From Anaerolentibacter hominis (GTDB lineage: Bacteria > Bacillota > Clostridia > Lachnospirales > Lachnospiraceae): a stretch of DNA of 64,000 bases. The notes beneath the pieces are model-generated. The model made no database searches. It saw nothing but the letters and a program-made list of their open reading frames with translations, and had not been told where the DNA came from. Below, in pieces: positions 27,201 through 33,525 of the stretch; position 1 is the stretch's first letter; every line of letters starts with the position of its first letter. Position numbers and translations under genes: made by a program. Location: NCBI RefSeq assembly GCF_032380675.1, contig NZ_JAWDIX010000004.1, forward strand, positions 1 through 64,000, given 5' to 3'.

Positions 27201-27351
27201 CTTTACCGTAAGCATCACAATCACTTCTCCTGCGATTCCGCAGACAGGAGACGCTGGGAATATGTTGTTGTGGATGCTGCTGATGATGGTGTCCCTCCCA
27301 GGCTTTGGTGCTCTGCTGATATATAAAAAGAAATACAAAGAAATCAAATAA
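24235..27351 (+). CDS. DUF6273 cell-wall-anchored surface protein with xPxTG sorting signal
   Basis: A 1,038-residue protein. AAAGGAGG precedes the ATG; the signal peptide ends near AAAATV (residue about 30). Two long homologous modules follow, about 55-380 and 390-710, each with a DUF6273 domain (EWWVIGxxG...MTLLSKxxLF...FDTxANR...NNQY...SLLQ) and a beta-sandwich half ending ADGEYKLLxFNEQVxGDNxTDFASTP. A bacterial repeat/InlB-B-type domain (about 715-795, GTGGRIVQGTSGNYAPGAAIS) and a further region lead to the C-terminal sorting signal IPQTGD, a hydrophobic stretch and the basic tail KKKYKEIK. It should be linked to peptidoglycan by a sortase. It is downstream of a two-component pair. A class B sortase lies at 43.6 kb, though the signal is class A/D-like. 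Confidence 0.87.
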   Translation: MKRWKRINRLLAVSLCLLFAILQPLEAAAATVVKQDGRHTDSTAESRYAALDTGHRTIFGVNLDAIGFAGEEWWVIGQNGTGIHSQSETMTLLSKEILFNSEFDTDANRSDTANNQYGGSLLQKRMKEFYNGGSSPILPQERRLILSRELDGVRLDNGTDGTLVGDHFVWPLSSDEAGSLSGNISGTAPWRLRSPFGSADAEADIVNFKNGPFRYLDLLIGCRPALTLNLDSVFFMTDAIDGKPNVGSGLHPFSTPSGTIKFTMKDDANLSLNVVSNDPVTVLVGDKVDIAYTGAATGPGRCVSVMVVDRATDEPMYYGRMVDCAAGNADGTVHFQIPSSFAAGEYKLLLFNEQVDGDNYTDFASTPIEIDLTVNARPGSPLKNITVNDSVIGYGGYEWWVIGHDGHDGDGVNSQSGTMTLLSKDNLFITEFDTGANRGGTANNQYSGSLLQQKMEEFYDGGGSPLLSQERDLILPWELDFVRLAGGTEGILIGDHFVWPLSAAEASVLPENTIRQNDSIWWLRVPFPANDFMAGAVDGTGYIGTSDVTKPRGGRPALTLSMDSVLFTSAATGGKASVGSGLQTYSIPVGAIKLTVRDDTNLSVDVSTAGPVRAEIGGMASFVYDRAQTGPGHSVSVLIADKTTGDLLYYGRPGDCETSGRGTASFRLPDNLAEGEYKLLVFNEQVNGDNVTDFASTPVELVLQVEKKSAYPIMPVVYPLTIQAGTGGRIVQGTSGNYAPGAAISIEAMADPDYVFEGWTSTGGGSFASAESPGTTFTMSANTVTITANFRYTGDGSDSSYTWKTLEDASGVRVSGSFTEDAKLKVKEQQLHPEDTCTVCDDIRERQNRGELLVLYDISLASGRYRGDLEVEIPVGKKYNGQTVIFLHCKEKVLESRKATVKKGIVKGTFSSLSPYAVAEMTEKTVIAGLPESCTLQPGRSITWKPTPPGGSWDYDKDLLKMTEDGGRCTFKAIKRGKTDAVYTVDGVSFTVSITITSPAIPQTGDAGNMLLWMLLMMVSLPGFGALLIYKKKYKEIK

Positions 27352-27394
27352 TTGTGGTATGGGTATCTGTATTATAAGTAATTAAGATTATGAT

Positions 27395-27431
27395 AAACGC
27401 CGCCATCTCGGAAAAGAGTATGGCGGCGTTT
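27395..27431. terminator. bidirectional terminator
   Basis: An 11-bp stem AAACGCCGCCA (27395-27405) with TGGCGGCGTTT (27421-27431), between convergent genes. Confidence 0.75.
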
Positions 27432-27469
27432 GCTTTAGAAACGGAATTCGGGTAAAAACAGGTGTTAGC

Positions 27470-28126
27470 TCACATCTTAGCCAAATATAGATACATCAGC
27501 ATGAAATGGCAGAAGCTGCCGCCCATACAGAACAGATGGAATATTTCATGGGTACCAAAGTTTTTATGTCTGGAATTAAACAAGGGCATCTTAAGGGCAT
27601 AAATTACGCCGCCTACCGTGTAGATGATACCTCCTGCCAGAAGCCAGCCAAAGGCGGCTTTCGGCAGTGCCCTGGTGATGGGGGCCATAGCGAAGACGCA
27701 GGCCCAGCCCAGCGCAATATAGAGCACGGAGGAAACCCATTTGGGACAATAGACAAAAAACAACTTAATTACGATTCCGATAATAGCCACCGCCCAGACA
27801 AAAGCGAGCAGGGTGTAGCCCACGGGGCCTTTCAGGGCAATCAGGCAGACTGGTGTGTAGGTACCTGTAATTAAAATAAATATCATGGAATGGTCCAGTT
27901 TTTTCAAAACACGGTTTACCTTTTCCGAACGGTCAAACGTATGATAAACGGTACTTGCTCCGTATAATAAAACCATGCTCAGCATAAAGATGCCGAGGCT
28001 GGCGGTCTTGGTGGGGTTGAAAGAAGAAGCGGCGCGGATCAGCAGCGGTATTGCCGCAAATATGGCTCCTACCATAGCGATAAAATGGGTGATCGCGCTT
28101 CCTGGATCTTTGATTCGTAATTCCAT
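27470..28126 (-). CDS. hemolysin III family (PAQR-like) membrane protein
   Basis: A 218-residue, seven-helix integral membrane protein. Family signatures are the HFIAMVGAIFA start, STVYHTFDRS, LDHSMIFILITGTYTPVC and HEIFHLFCMGGSFCHFM with conserved Ser/His/Asp residues that bind zinc in the homologous PAQR receptors (seen as S/H in STVYHT, D/H in LDHS, and HxxxH in HEIFH). The name comes from a Bacillus cereus protein with pore-forming activity, but most bacterial members have no proven toxin role and may be lipid hydrolases. Start ATG at 28126. It is monocistronic, convergent with the surface-protein gene. Confidence 0.92.
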   Translation of the reverse strand: MELRIKDPGSAITHFIAMVGAIFAAIPLLIRAASSFNPTKTASLGIFMLSMVLLYGASTVYHTFDRSEKVNRVLKKLDHSMIFILITGTYTPVCLIALKGPVGYTLLAFVWAVAIIGIVIKLFFVYCPKWVSSVLYIALGWACVFAMAPITRALPKAAFGWLLAGGIIYTVGGVIYALKMPLFNSRHKNFGTHEIFHLFCMGGSFCHFMLMYLYLAKM

Positions 28127-28406
28127 ATAATATATTCCATGCCTGGATTTGTATCAGACTGAAAGAAGGATAATGCATGGCCTCCATTCTTGATTTTTAT
28201 CTTTCAGCCCAAGGTTCCATGTAATAGAACCAGTAAACCGTTGATGCGGTTTTTAAAACCATGTAATATAGTATAATATATAATCACGCTGTAAAAAATG
28301 CAAGGGATTTCATAAAAACTTTAGAAAATAATTGGAAATTACTATGCGAAACCATTTTTCTTAAGTATAATAGGAAACAATATACCGATTGATAAGGAGG
28401 AAACAA

Positions 28407-29801
28407 ATGAGTGATATTAAGATTATTCCCTGTCCGGAATTCTATCTGAATGAAGAGCCGGAAGGAAGAATCATAGAGCTTGCAGATGAGGATTACATAC
28501 AGCGTGTGGATCTGCTGCAGGCGAGAATGGAAGAAAAGGGTCTGGATTATGTGTGTATCTACGGCGACCGGGAGCATTTTTCCAATATTGAATATTTTAC
28601 AAAATATGACTGCAGGTTTGAGGAAGGCCTGTTTATTATGAGCAGAACCGGACAAAAATATATCCTGGTGGGCAATGAAGGGATGGCTTACAGCTTTCTG
28701 ATTCCCTATGATATAGAAAGAATTCTGTATCAGAATTTCAGCCTTCAGGGTCAGCCAAGAGATAAAATTGTAACCTTAACTGAAATTTTTGAGGATGTGG
28801 GCATGACGCCGGACAGCAAAGTAGGCTTGGTAGGCTACAAATATTTTTATCCTGCTTATTATGCACATCCGGAACGCCACCATGATGTGCCTGCCTATCT
28901 GCTGGCTGAACTGATGCAGGTAACAAGCAATGTTATAAACTTTACGGAGGAAATCACTGGCCTTCCGGACGGTCTTCGTATGACGATCCGCAGCCCCAGA
29001 GAAATTGCGGTCATCGAGCAGAAGGCTGTAAAAGCAGCCAATATTGTACTTCGTATTTTAAAAAGCTTAAAGCCCGGTATGAGCGAGCTGGAGGCGTCCG
29101 TCTGCGGGAAGCTTGATTATACACCGATTAATGTTCACCCCATGCTGAATTTCGGAGACTCTATTCCGGTGGGATTAAAGAGCCCCAGCGACAGGGTCTT
29201 CCTGACGGACGGCGATCTGTGCAATGTATGCTATAGCTTCCGGGGAAGCCTGATTTCCAGGACTGGTGTGGCCGCAAGCTCCTTTGAAAAATATCCGGAG
29301 GAACTAAAGCCGGAGCTGGAAGCCTTCTATATGGAACACTGGCGGGCAATCGCCAAATGGTATGAAACAATAAAAGCCGGTGTAACGGGCGGCGAGCTTT
29401 ATAAAAATGTTACTGATATTATCGGCGGCGAAAAATTCGGAATGACCTTAAATCCCGGACATAATATCGGGACAGACGAATGGTCCAATTCTCCGGTTTA
29501 TGAAAATTCCGAAATACCGGTGCACAGCGGTACACATATGCAGTGCGACATTATTGCCAGCTCATCCGATCCGGTTATGTGCGCGATCTGCGAGGATACG
29601 GTGGTTATTGCGGATCAGCAGTTAAGAGATGCGCTGAAAAATGAGTATCCAGAGGTTTATGCACGAATTATAAAGAGACAGGAGATGATGCGCTCCAGCT
29701 TAAACATTCCTGTTTCCGATGACGTCCTGCTGATGAGCAACCTCAACGGGGTATATTTTCCATTTATGCTGGATTTAAATTCCATCATGGCGCAGAATTA
29801 A
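28407..29801 (+). CDS. M24-fold (Xaa-Pro aminopeptidase/creatinase-like) protein, metal site degenerate
   Basis: A 464-residue two-domain protein: an N-terminal creatinase/prolidase-type domain (about 25-190) and a pita-bread M24 domain (about 200-464). The start at 28407 has TAAGGAGG 8 nt upstream; a frame from 28389 adds six residues with no SD. In aminopeptidase P the metal is held by D, D, H, E, E. Here the first Asp pair is replaced (DLCNVCYSFRGSLISRTG), His is kept (NPGHNIG), the first Glu position shows Gln/Cys (THMQCDII), and the last Glu is kept (CAICEDTVVI). So at most two or three ligands remain. Creatinase-like, metal-free members are known. Activity as a peptidase is doubtful; the substrate cannot be named. 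It is followed by a terminator-like hairpin. Confidence 0.78.
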   Translation: MSDIKIIPCPEFYLNEEPEGRIIELADEDYIQRVDLLQARMEEKGLDYVCIYGDREHFSNIEYFTKYDCRFEEGLFIMSRTGQKYILVGNEGMAYSFLIPYDIERILYQNFSLQGQPRDKIVTLTEIFEDVGMTPDSKVGLVGYKYFYPAYYAHPERHHDVPAYLLAELMQVTSNVINFTEEITGLPDGLRMTIRSPREIAVIEQKAVKAANIVLRILKSLKPGMSELEASVCGKLDYTPINVHPMLNFGDSIPVGLKSPSDRVFLTDGDLCNVCYSFRGSLISRTGVAASSFEKYPEELKPELEAFYMEHWRAIAKWYETIKAGVTGGELYKNVTDIIGGEKFGMTLNPGHNIGTDEWSNSPVYENSEIPVHSGTHMQCDIIASSSDPVMCAICEDTVVIADQQLRDALKNEYPEVYARIIKRQEMMRSSLNIPVSDDVLLMSNLNGVYFPFMLDLNSIMAQN

Positions 29802-29840
29802 AAGAAGGATAGACACCGTATAGTAATTTTTGTATTTTGC

Positions 29841-29880
29841 CCGCCTGGATTTCGCAAAAAGCCGGAATACAGGCGGCTTT
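29841..29880 (+). terminator. terminator-like hairpin after the M24 gene
   Basis: CCGCCTG (29841-29847) pairs with CAGGCGG (29870-29876) and CTTTTTGG follows. The loop is 22 nt with an internal GCAAAAAGC hairpin. Confidence 0.55.
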
Positions 29881-29959
29881 TTGGGTATTTTATTAATAAA
29901 TTTGGAGAGAGTCTTTATGTATAATCATTGCTTTAGTGGAGAAAATGTTACTAGAGGTG

Positions 29960-30790
29960 ATGAAAGTGAAAAATCAAAAAGGACTTTATCTTTCTCTGAT
30001 TCTCGGATGTCTGATGCTGGTTGCTGTGGGCACAGCATTTTACAATACCCAGAAAAACAGCCTGCCTGAGAATAAATTACCAGAGGAAAACATATCAGTA
30101 GCGGATGGCTCAGATCAAATCAATGAAACAAATAACGTAAATGATTCTGCATATAATGATGCCCTTTTCAATGACGTGGAATTAGATTACGACGTGCCCA
30201 ATGATCCGGTGGATTTAGCAGAAGTGCCGAAAGAAGACACAAAAGACGCGGAGCCGGAGAAAAAGGCGGAAGAAAAGAAACCGAAGGAAGAAGCAAAACC
30301 TGATAAAACTGCGGATGTCAAAGATGATAATGACATGGAAGCAGCAGGTGCCTTCGGCAATAACATCAATCTTACCTTTAACGAGGAAGAAGGTCTGGCA
30401 TGGCCTGTAACAGGTAATATTTTGCTGGACTACAATATGGATAGTGTTGTCTATTTTAAAACTTTGAATCAGTATAAATGCAATCCTGCGCTGCTGATTG
30501 AAGGAAGAGTGGGCAATCCGGTCTTTGCTGCGGCAGAATCTGTCGTAACCAAAGTTGAAAATCGGGAAGAAACCGGCTTAACGGTGACAACATCTATTGG
30601 AAATGACTATGAAGTTTTATATGGTCAGCTGACTGACATTGTAGTAAAAGAAGGATCTCAGATTAAAGAGGGCGATCTGATCGGTTATATTGCCGAGCCT
30701 ACTTCCTATTATACAAAGGAAGGCGGTAATCTGTGGTTCCAGGTTATGGAAGATGGTAAACCGGTCAATCCGCTGCTGCTCTTAAATTAA
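29960..30790 (+). CDS. degenerate M23-family protein, SpoIIQ-like
   Basis: A protein of about 276 residues with a short N-terminus, one membrane helix (about 10-28, LYLSLILGCLMLVAVG), an acidic/lysine-rich linker (about 40-130, many Glu, Lys, Pro), and a C-terminal peptidase M23 (LytM) fold (about 145-276, WPVTGNILLDY... to VNPLLLLN). The zinc ligands of M23 are missing: HxGxD is replaced by ALLIEGRVG and HLHFE by NLWFQ, so it should be catalytically inert. Such inert, single-pass M23 proteins include SpoIIQ, which pairs with SpoIIIAH in the forespore channel. GTG at 29936, ATG at 29960 and GTG at 29966 are possible starts; AGAGGTG favours 29966 or the ATG beside it. SpoIIQ identity is inference; spoIID is not next to it. 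Confidence 0.72.
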   Translation: MKVKNQKGLYLSLILGCLMLVAVGTAFYNTQKNSLPENKLPEENISVADGSDQINETNNVNDSAYNDALFNDVELDYDVPNDPVDLAEVPKEDTKDAEPEKKAEEKKPKEEAKPDKTADVKDDNDMEAAGAFGNNINLTFNEEEGLAWPVTGNILLDYNMDSVVYFKTLNQYKCNPALLIEGRVGNPVFAAAESVVTKVENREETGLTVTTSIGNDYEVLYGQLTDIVVKEGSQIKEGDLIGYIAEPTSYYTKEGGNLWFQVMEDGKPVNPLLLLN

Positions 30791-30797
30791 AAACCCA

Positions 30798-30835
30798 AAT
30801 AATAGTCATTCCACCATACCGGAATGGCTATTATT
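30798..30835 (+). terminator. terminator after the SpoIIQ-like gene
   Basis: A 15-bp stem with one G-T pair, AATAATAGTCATTCC (30798-30812) and GGAATGGCTATTATT (30821-30835), followed by TTG. Confidence 0.75.
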
Positions 30836-30837
30836 TT

Positions 30838-30970
30838 GTACTTACATAGGAAAGTTCTCCAAACTTTCCTATGTAAGTACAAAACCCTCCGGGGGATCGC
30901 ACTGCGGCGGAAAGGAATCGTGTTGCCAGAGCAACCCGCCGCAGGCGGAGAATCCCGCAAGCGGGATTCT
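30838..30970. repeat. multi-hairpin intergenic element
   Basis: A 450-bp gene-free stretch (30791-31247) begins with three adjacent hairpins: a perfect 19-bp stem (30838-30856 with 30862-30880), a GCGGCGG/CCGCCGC stem enclosing a small GTTGC/GCAAC hairpin (about 30904-30945), and GAATCCCGC/GCGGGATTC (about 30951-30970). Such clustered palindromes resemble dispersed intergenic repeats, but no second copy was found in this window. The remainder of the gap holds the candidate RNA described separately. Confidence 0.45.
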
Positions 30971-31004
30971 TTGTGCTGGCAGACAGAATTATTATAGTAA
31001 TTTA

Positions 31005-31123
31005 TTCACAGATGTAGGGAATGCACATAGAATAAAGTATTCCCTACATACCAGAACAACTGGTATTTCATTATAGATGGCTCCTGAAAGCATGGACACT
31101 TTGTCCTCGTCAGGAGCCTTTTT
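31005..31123 (+). ncRNA. candidate small RNA with own promoter and terminator
   Basis: A promoter-like pair, TTGTGC (30971-30976), 16 bp, TATAGT (30993-30998), is followed by three hairpins: ATGTAGGGAAT with ATTCCCTACAT (about 31012-31050), ACCAG with CTGGT, and a terminal stem GGCTCCTGA (31079-31087) with TCAGGAGCC (31110-31118) and five T. No open frame fits the interval. The structure could also be an orphan leader for the sirtuin gene, whose start is 125 nt after the T-run. Family unknown. Confidence 0.4.
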
Positions 31124-31247
31124 ACATAATGCGCATAGCAGACGTGAGATGACTTCTGCTCGACAGACGGTGAGTAACTAAGTTAAACATTGAAAACCAG
31201 TGACCTTGATAGTAAAATAAAGAAAAAAGAGAAAAGGGGCTGAAGAA

Positions 31248-31979
31248 ATGGAGGACAAGATATCGCAGTTAAAAGCCTGGATGGAGGAAAGTGACAATAT
31301 TGTATTTTTCGGCGGCGCCGGTGTGTCCACCGAGAGCGGAATTCCGGACTTTCGGAGCACAGACGGCCTCTATCATCAGAAATATTCCTATCCGCCGGAA
31401 CAGATTATCAGCCATTCCTTTTATAAAAGAAATCCAGAGGAATTTTACCGGTTTTACCGGGACAAGATGATAGTACCGAACGCAAGGCCAAATCAGGCGC
31501 ATCTGGCTCTGGCCAAACTGGAACGGCTGGGCAAACTGAAAGCAGTCATCACGCAGAACATTGATGGGCTGCACCAGATGGCGGGAAGCCGGGAAGTGCT
31601 GGAACTGCACGGCAGTATCCACCGGAACTTCTGCGAACGATGCCATAGATTTTACGATCTGGATTATATACTGCACACAGATGGTGTTCCCAAATGCAGC
31701 TGCGGCGGAACGATAAAACCGGACGTGGTTCTGTATGAAGAGGGCCTAAATCAGGAAACCCTGCGCCGTGCGGCAGAATATATAAGCAGCTGTGATATGC
31801 TGATCGTGGGCGGAACATCACTGGTCGTTTACCCTGCAGCAGGGCTGATCGACTATTATAACGGTCATAAGCTTGTTTTGATCAATCGCTCGGATACCGG
31901 ACGTGAAAATATGGCGGACCTGGTCATACAGGAGAAGATCGGAGAAGTGATGGGAAGGGCAGTTAATAATGTAGAGTGA
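31248..31979 (+). CDS. sirtuin-type NAD-dependent protein deacylase
   Basis: Removes acyl groups from protein lysines, using NAD+ and releasing nicotinamide and O-acyl-ADP-ribose. The 243-residue protein shows the Rossmann-fold GGAGVSTESGIPDFRS, the catalytic TQNIDGLH with the adjacent ELHGS, and a four-Cys zinc module (CERC then CSCGG). The C-terminal GGTSLVVYPAAG and LINRSDTG complete the NAD site. This set is that of the bacterial CobB/SrtN group. In most bacteria the main target is acetyl-CoA synthetase; no such gene is nearby. GGGGCTGAAGAA upstream of the ATG gives only a weak SD. It is followed directly by low-complexity repeats. Confidence 0.95.
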   Translation: MEDKISQLKAWMEESDNIVFFGGAGVSTESGIPDFRSTDGLYHQKYSYPPEQIISHSFYKRNPEEFYRFYRDKMIVPNARPNQAHLALAKLERLGKLKAVITQNIDGLHQMAGSREVLELHGSIHRNFCERCHRFYDLDYILHTDGVPKCSCGGTIKPDVVLYEEGLNQETLRRAAEYISSCDMLIVGGTSLVVYPAAGLIDYYNGHKLVLINRSDTGRENMADLVIQEKIGEVMGRAVNNVE

Positions 31980-32060
31980 ATAGTGAATAATGTAGAGTGA
32001 ATAATGAAGAGTGAAGAATGAATAATGAAAATGAAAAATGAAGAGGGAAGAATGATTATC
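31975..32060 (+). repeat. low-complexity purine repeat (GAATGAA type)
   Basis: Overlapping GTAGAGTGAATAATG, GAAGAGTGAAGAATG and GAAAAATGAAGAGG units run from the sirtuin stop to about 32055. The 16-mer GAAGAGGGAAGAATGA at 32040-32055 is repeated exactly at 55418-55433. A similar run follows DUF951 (32329-32357), and an inverted one lies at about 32545-32605. Confidence 0.7.
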
Positions 32061-32145
32061 GGATGAAAATGAGGCTAAAGTTAGTTCTTGCCACGTTCTT
32101 CCTTTTTTATTATTCATTCTTCCTGTTACATGAGAGAGGTGTTTT

Positions 32146-32334
32146 ATGGATATTCAGTTAGGTGATATTATTAAGTTAAAGAAACAGCACCCATGCGGCA
32201 GTTCCGAGTGGGAGGTACTGCGCGTGGGGATGGATTTTCGTCTTAAGTGTATGGGCTGCGGCCATCAGATTATGATACCGAGAAAGCAGGTAGAAAAGAA
32301 TATCAGGGGAATCAGGAAGGGCGATGAAGAGTGA
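32146..32334 (+). CDS. DUF951 family protein
   Basis: A 62-residue protein beginning MDIQLGDIIKLKKQHPCGSSEWEV, with the conserved KKxHPCG and a CxGC pair (KCMGCGH), a short zinc-ribbon-like half-site. Family members lie near rpsF or ychF in many Firmicutes, as here (rpsF is 400 bp downstream). Function is unknown; a nucleic-acid or ribosome-linked role is only suggested by neighbours. AGAGAGGTG sits 9 nt before the ATG. The gene is set between low-complexity repeats and a cloverleaf element, which is unusual for a housekeeping context. Confidence 0.88.
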   Translation: MDIQLGDIIKLKKQHPCGSSEWEVLRVGMDFRLKCMGCGHQIMIPRKQVEKNIRGIRKGDEE

Positions 32335-32392
32335 AAAATGAAGAATGAAGATTGAGTAATGCGAATATTCTTTTCTTTGCTTCGCTGGATTA

Positions 32393-32503
32393 GGGTGTCA
32401 AAAGCACCTTTGGTGCTATACTCTATATCATATATGGATAGGCAAACAAGCTTGCCTATCCATATATGATATAGAGCCAGTGCAGAGCACTGTTTTGACG
32501 CCC
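32393..32503. repeat. cloverleaf element, copy 1
   Basis: A 111-bp element. Terminal inverted repeat GGGTGTCAAAA (32393-32403) with TTTTGACGCCC (32493-32503). Inside are a first hairpin AGCACC-TTT-GGTGCT, a central stem of about 25 bp around 32420-32475 with loop ACAAGC, and a third hairpin CAGTGC-AGA-GCACTG. A second copy is at 45344-45455 with compensating changes in the stems. The flanks (32335-32741) also contain low-complexity repeats and the rpsF promoter; no gene is present. Confidence 0.75.
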
Positions 32504-32616
32504 GATCCTGTTTCATTGCTTTTTCCTTCTTCCCTATTCGTTTTTCCTTTTTACGTTCTTAATTATTCATTATTCATTCTTCATTTTTCCTTCTTCCTTC
32601 TTCTCTTAACTTCTCC

Positions 32617-32645
32617 TTGCAAATTGGAAAATGCTGTGGTATTAT
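32617..32645 (+). promoter_or_regulatory. promoter of rpsF-ssb-rpsR
   Basis: TTGCAA (32617-32622), 17-bp spacer, TATTAT (32640-32645), about 97 nt before rpsF. A small hairpin CGGC/GCCG lies near 32685 in the leader; a convincing S6:S18 autoregulatory motif could not be folded by eye. Confidence 0.6.
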
Positions 32646-32741
32646 TTTTAATTGTGATACATTGAACAATTCCTTGCTCTTATGACGGCTGAATTTGCCG
32701 AAGATGAAGGGCCAGAGACCAAAAGGAGGTGCAAGACAACT

Positions 32742-33029
32742 ATGAATCGTTATGAATTAGCTTTAGTTGTGAATGCAAAAATTGATGATGAAGTAAGACT
32801 TGCCACAGTAGAAAAAACGAAAGAGTATATCACCAGATTTGGCGGTACGATCGTTGATGTGGAAGAGTGGGGCAAGAAGAGATTGGCTTACGAGATTCAG
32901 AAGATGCAGGAAGGATTCTATTACTTTATTCACTTTGACGCAGAACCAACATGCCCAGGTGAATTAGAGCAGAGAATTCGTATCTTGGATAACGTCATCA
33001 GATATTTGTGCGTGAAACAAGAGGCGTAG
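32742..33029 (+). CDS. rpsF: 30S ribosomal protein S6
   Basis: A 95-residue protein starting MNRYELALVV, the family N-terminus. It binds the central domain of 16S rRNA with S18. Start 32742 has AAAGGAGG upstream; the longer frame from 32682 has no SD and lies in the leader. The sequence includes EEWGKKRLAYEI and YFIHFDAEP, which are typical of S6. It forms an operon with ssb (20 bp gap) and rpsR (26 bp gap), the standard Firmicutes arrangement in which the single-strand binding protein is embedded between the two interacting ribosomal proteins. Confidence 0.98.
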   Translation: MNRYELALVVNAKIDDEVRLATVEKTKEYITRFGGTIVDVEEWGKKRLAYEIQKMQEGFYYFIHFDAEPTCPGELEQRIRILDNVIRYLCVKQEA

Positions 33030-33049
33030 AGTAAGGAGGGAATTCCTCT

Positions 33050-33499
33050 ATGAATAAAGTTGTATTAATGGGTCGTTTGACCAGAGATCCCGAGATTCGT
33101 TATTCTCAGGGTGAGAATTCACTTGCAATTGCCAGATATACACTGGCTGTGGACCGCAGGTTTAAGCGTTCCGGTGAACAGGATGCTGATTTTATCCAAT
33201 GTGTTGTGTTTGGTAAGTCTGCAGAATTTGCAGAGTCTTATTTTAAACAGGGCATGCGTGTTACGATCTGCGGCAGAATCCAGACCGGATCTTATACTAA
33301 CCGGGAAGGCCAGAAAGTGTATACGACGGAAGTTGTAGTGGAAGAGCAGGAGTTTGCGGAGAGCAAGAATGCATCTGCGAATGCCGGCGGCTACAATAAT
33401 AATAATTATCAGACCCAGAAACCGGAGCCCAGTCAGGCTGTCGGTGATGGATTTATGAATATTCCGGATGGAATAGACGAAGAATTGCCGTTTAATTAG
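33050..33499 (+). CDS. ssb: single-stranded DNA-binding protein
   Basis: A 149-residue SSB that protects single-stranded DNA in replication, repair and recombination. An N-terminal OB fold (residues 1-105) begins MNKVVLMGRLTRDPEIRY and includes DADFIQCVVFGKSAEFAE. The following glycine/asparagine/glutamine-rich linker is short. The C-terminal acidic tip is DEELPFN, close to the canonical DDDLPF that docks partner proteins. AAGGAGGG precedes the start. The extra C-terminal Asn after the Phe is slightly unusual for a tip normally ending in Phe. Confidence 0.98.
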   Translation: MNKVVLMGRLTRDPEIRYSQGENSLAIARYTLAVDRRFKRSGEQDADFIQCVVFGKSAEFAESYFKQGMRVTICGRIQTGSYTNREGQKVYTTEVVVEEQEFAESKNASANAGGYNNNNYQTQKPEPSQAVGDGFMNIPDGIDEELPFN

Positions 33500-33525
33500 A
33501 CGGCAGCAGATAGGAGGTCATAACA

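Noticed and set aside
29830..30069. Plus-strand frame of 79 codons before the SpoIIQ-like gene
   Set aside because: It overlaps both a terminator-like hairpin and the start of the real gene, and has no SD.
32650..32741. S6:S18 autoregulatory leader before rpsF
   Set aside because: Only a small CGGC/GCCG hairpin was found; the known motif could not be fitted convincingly by eye.
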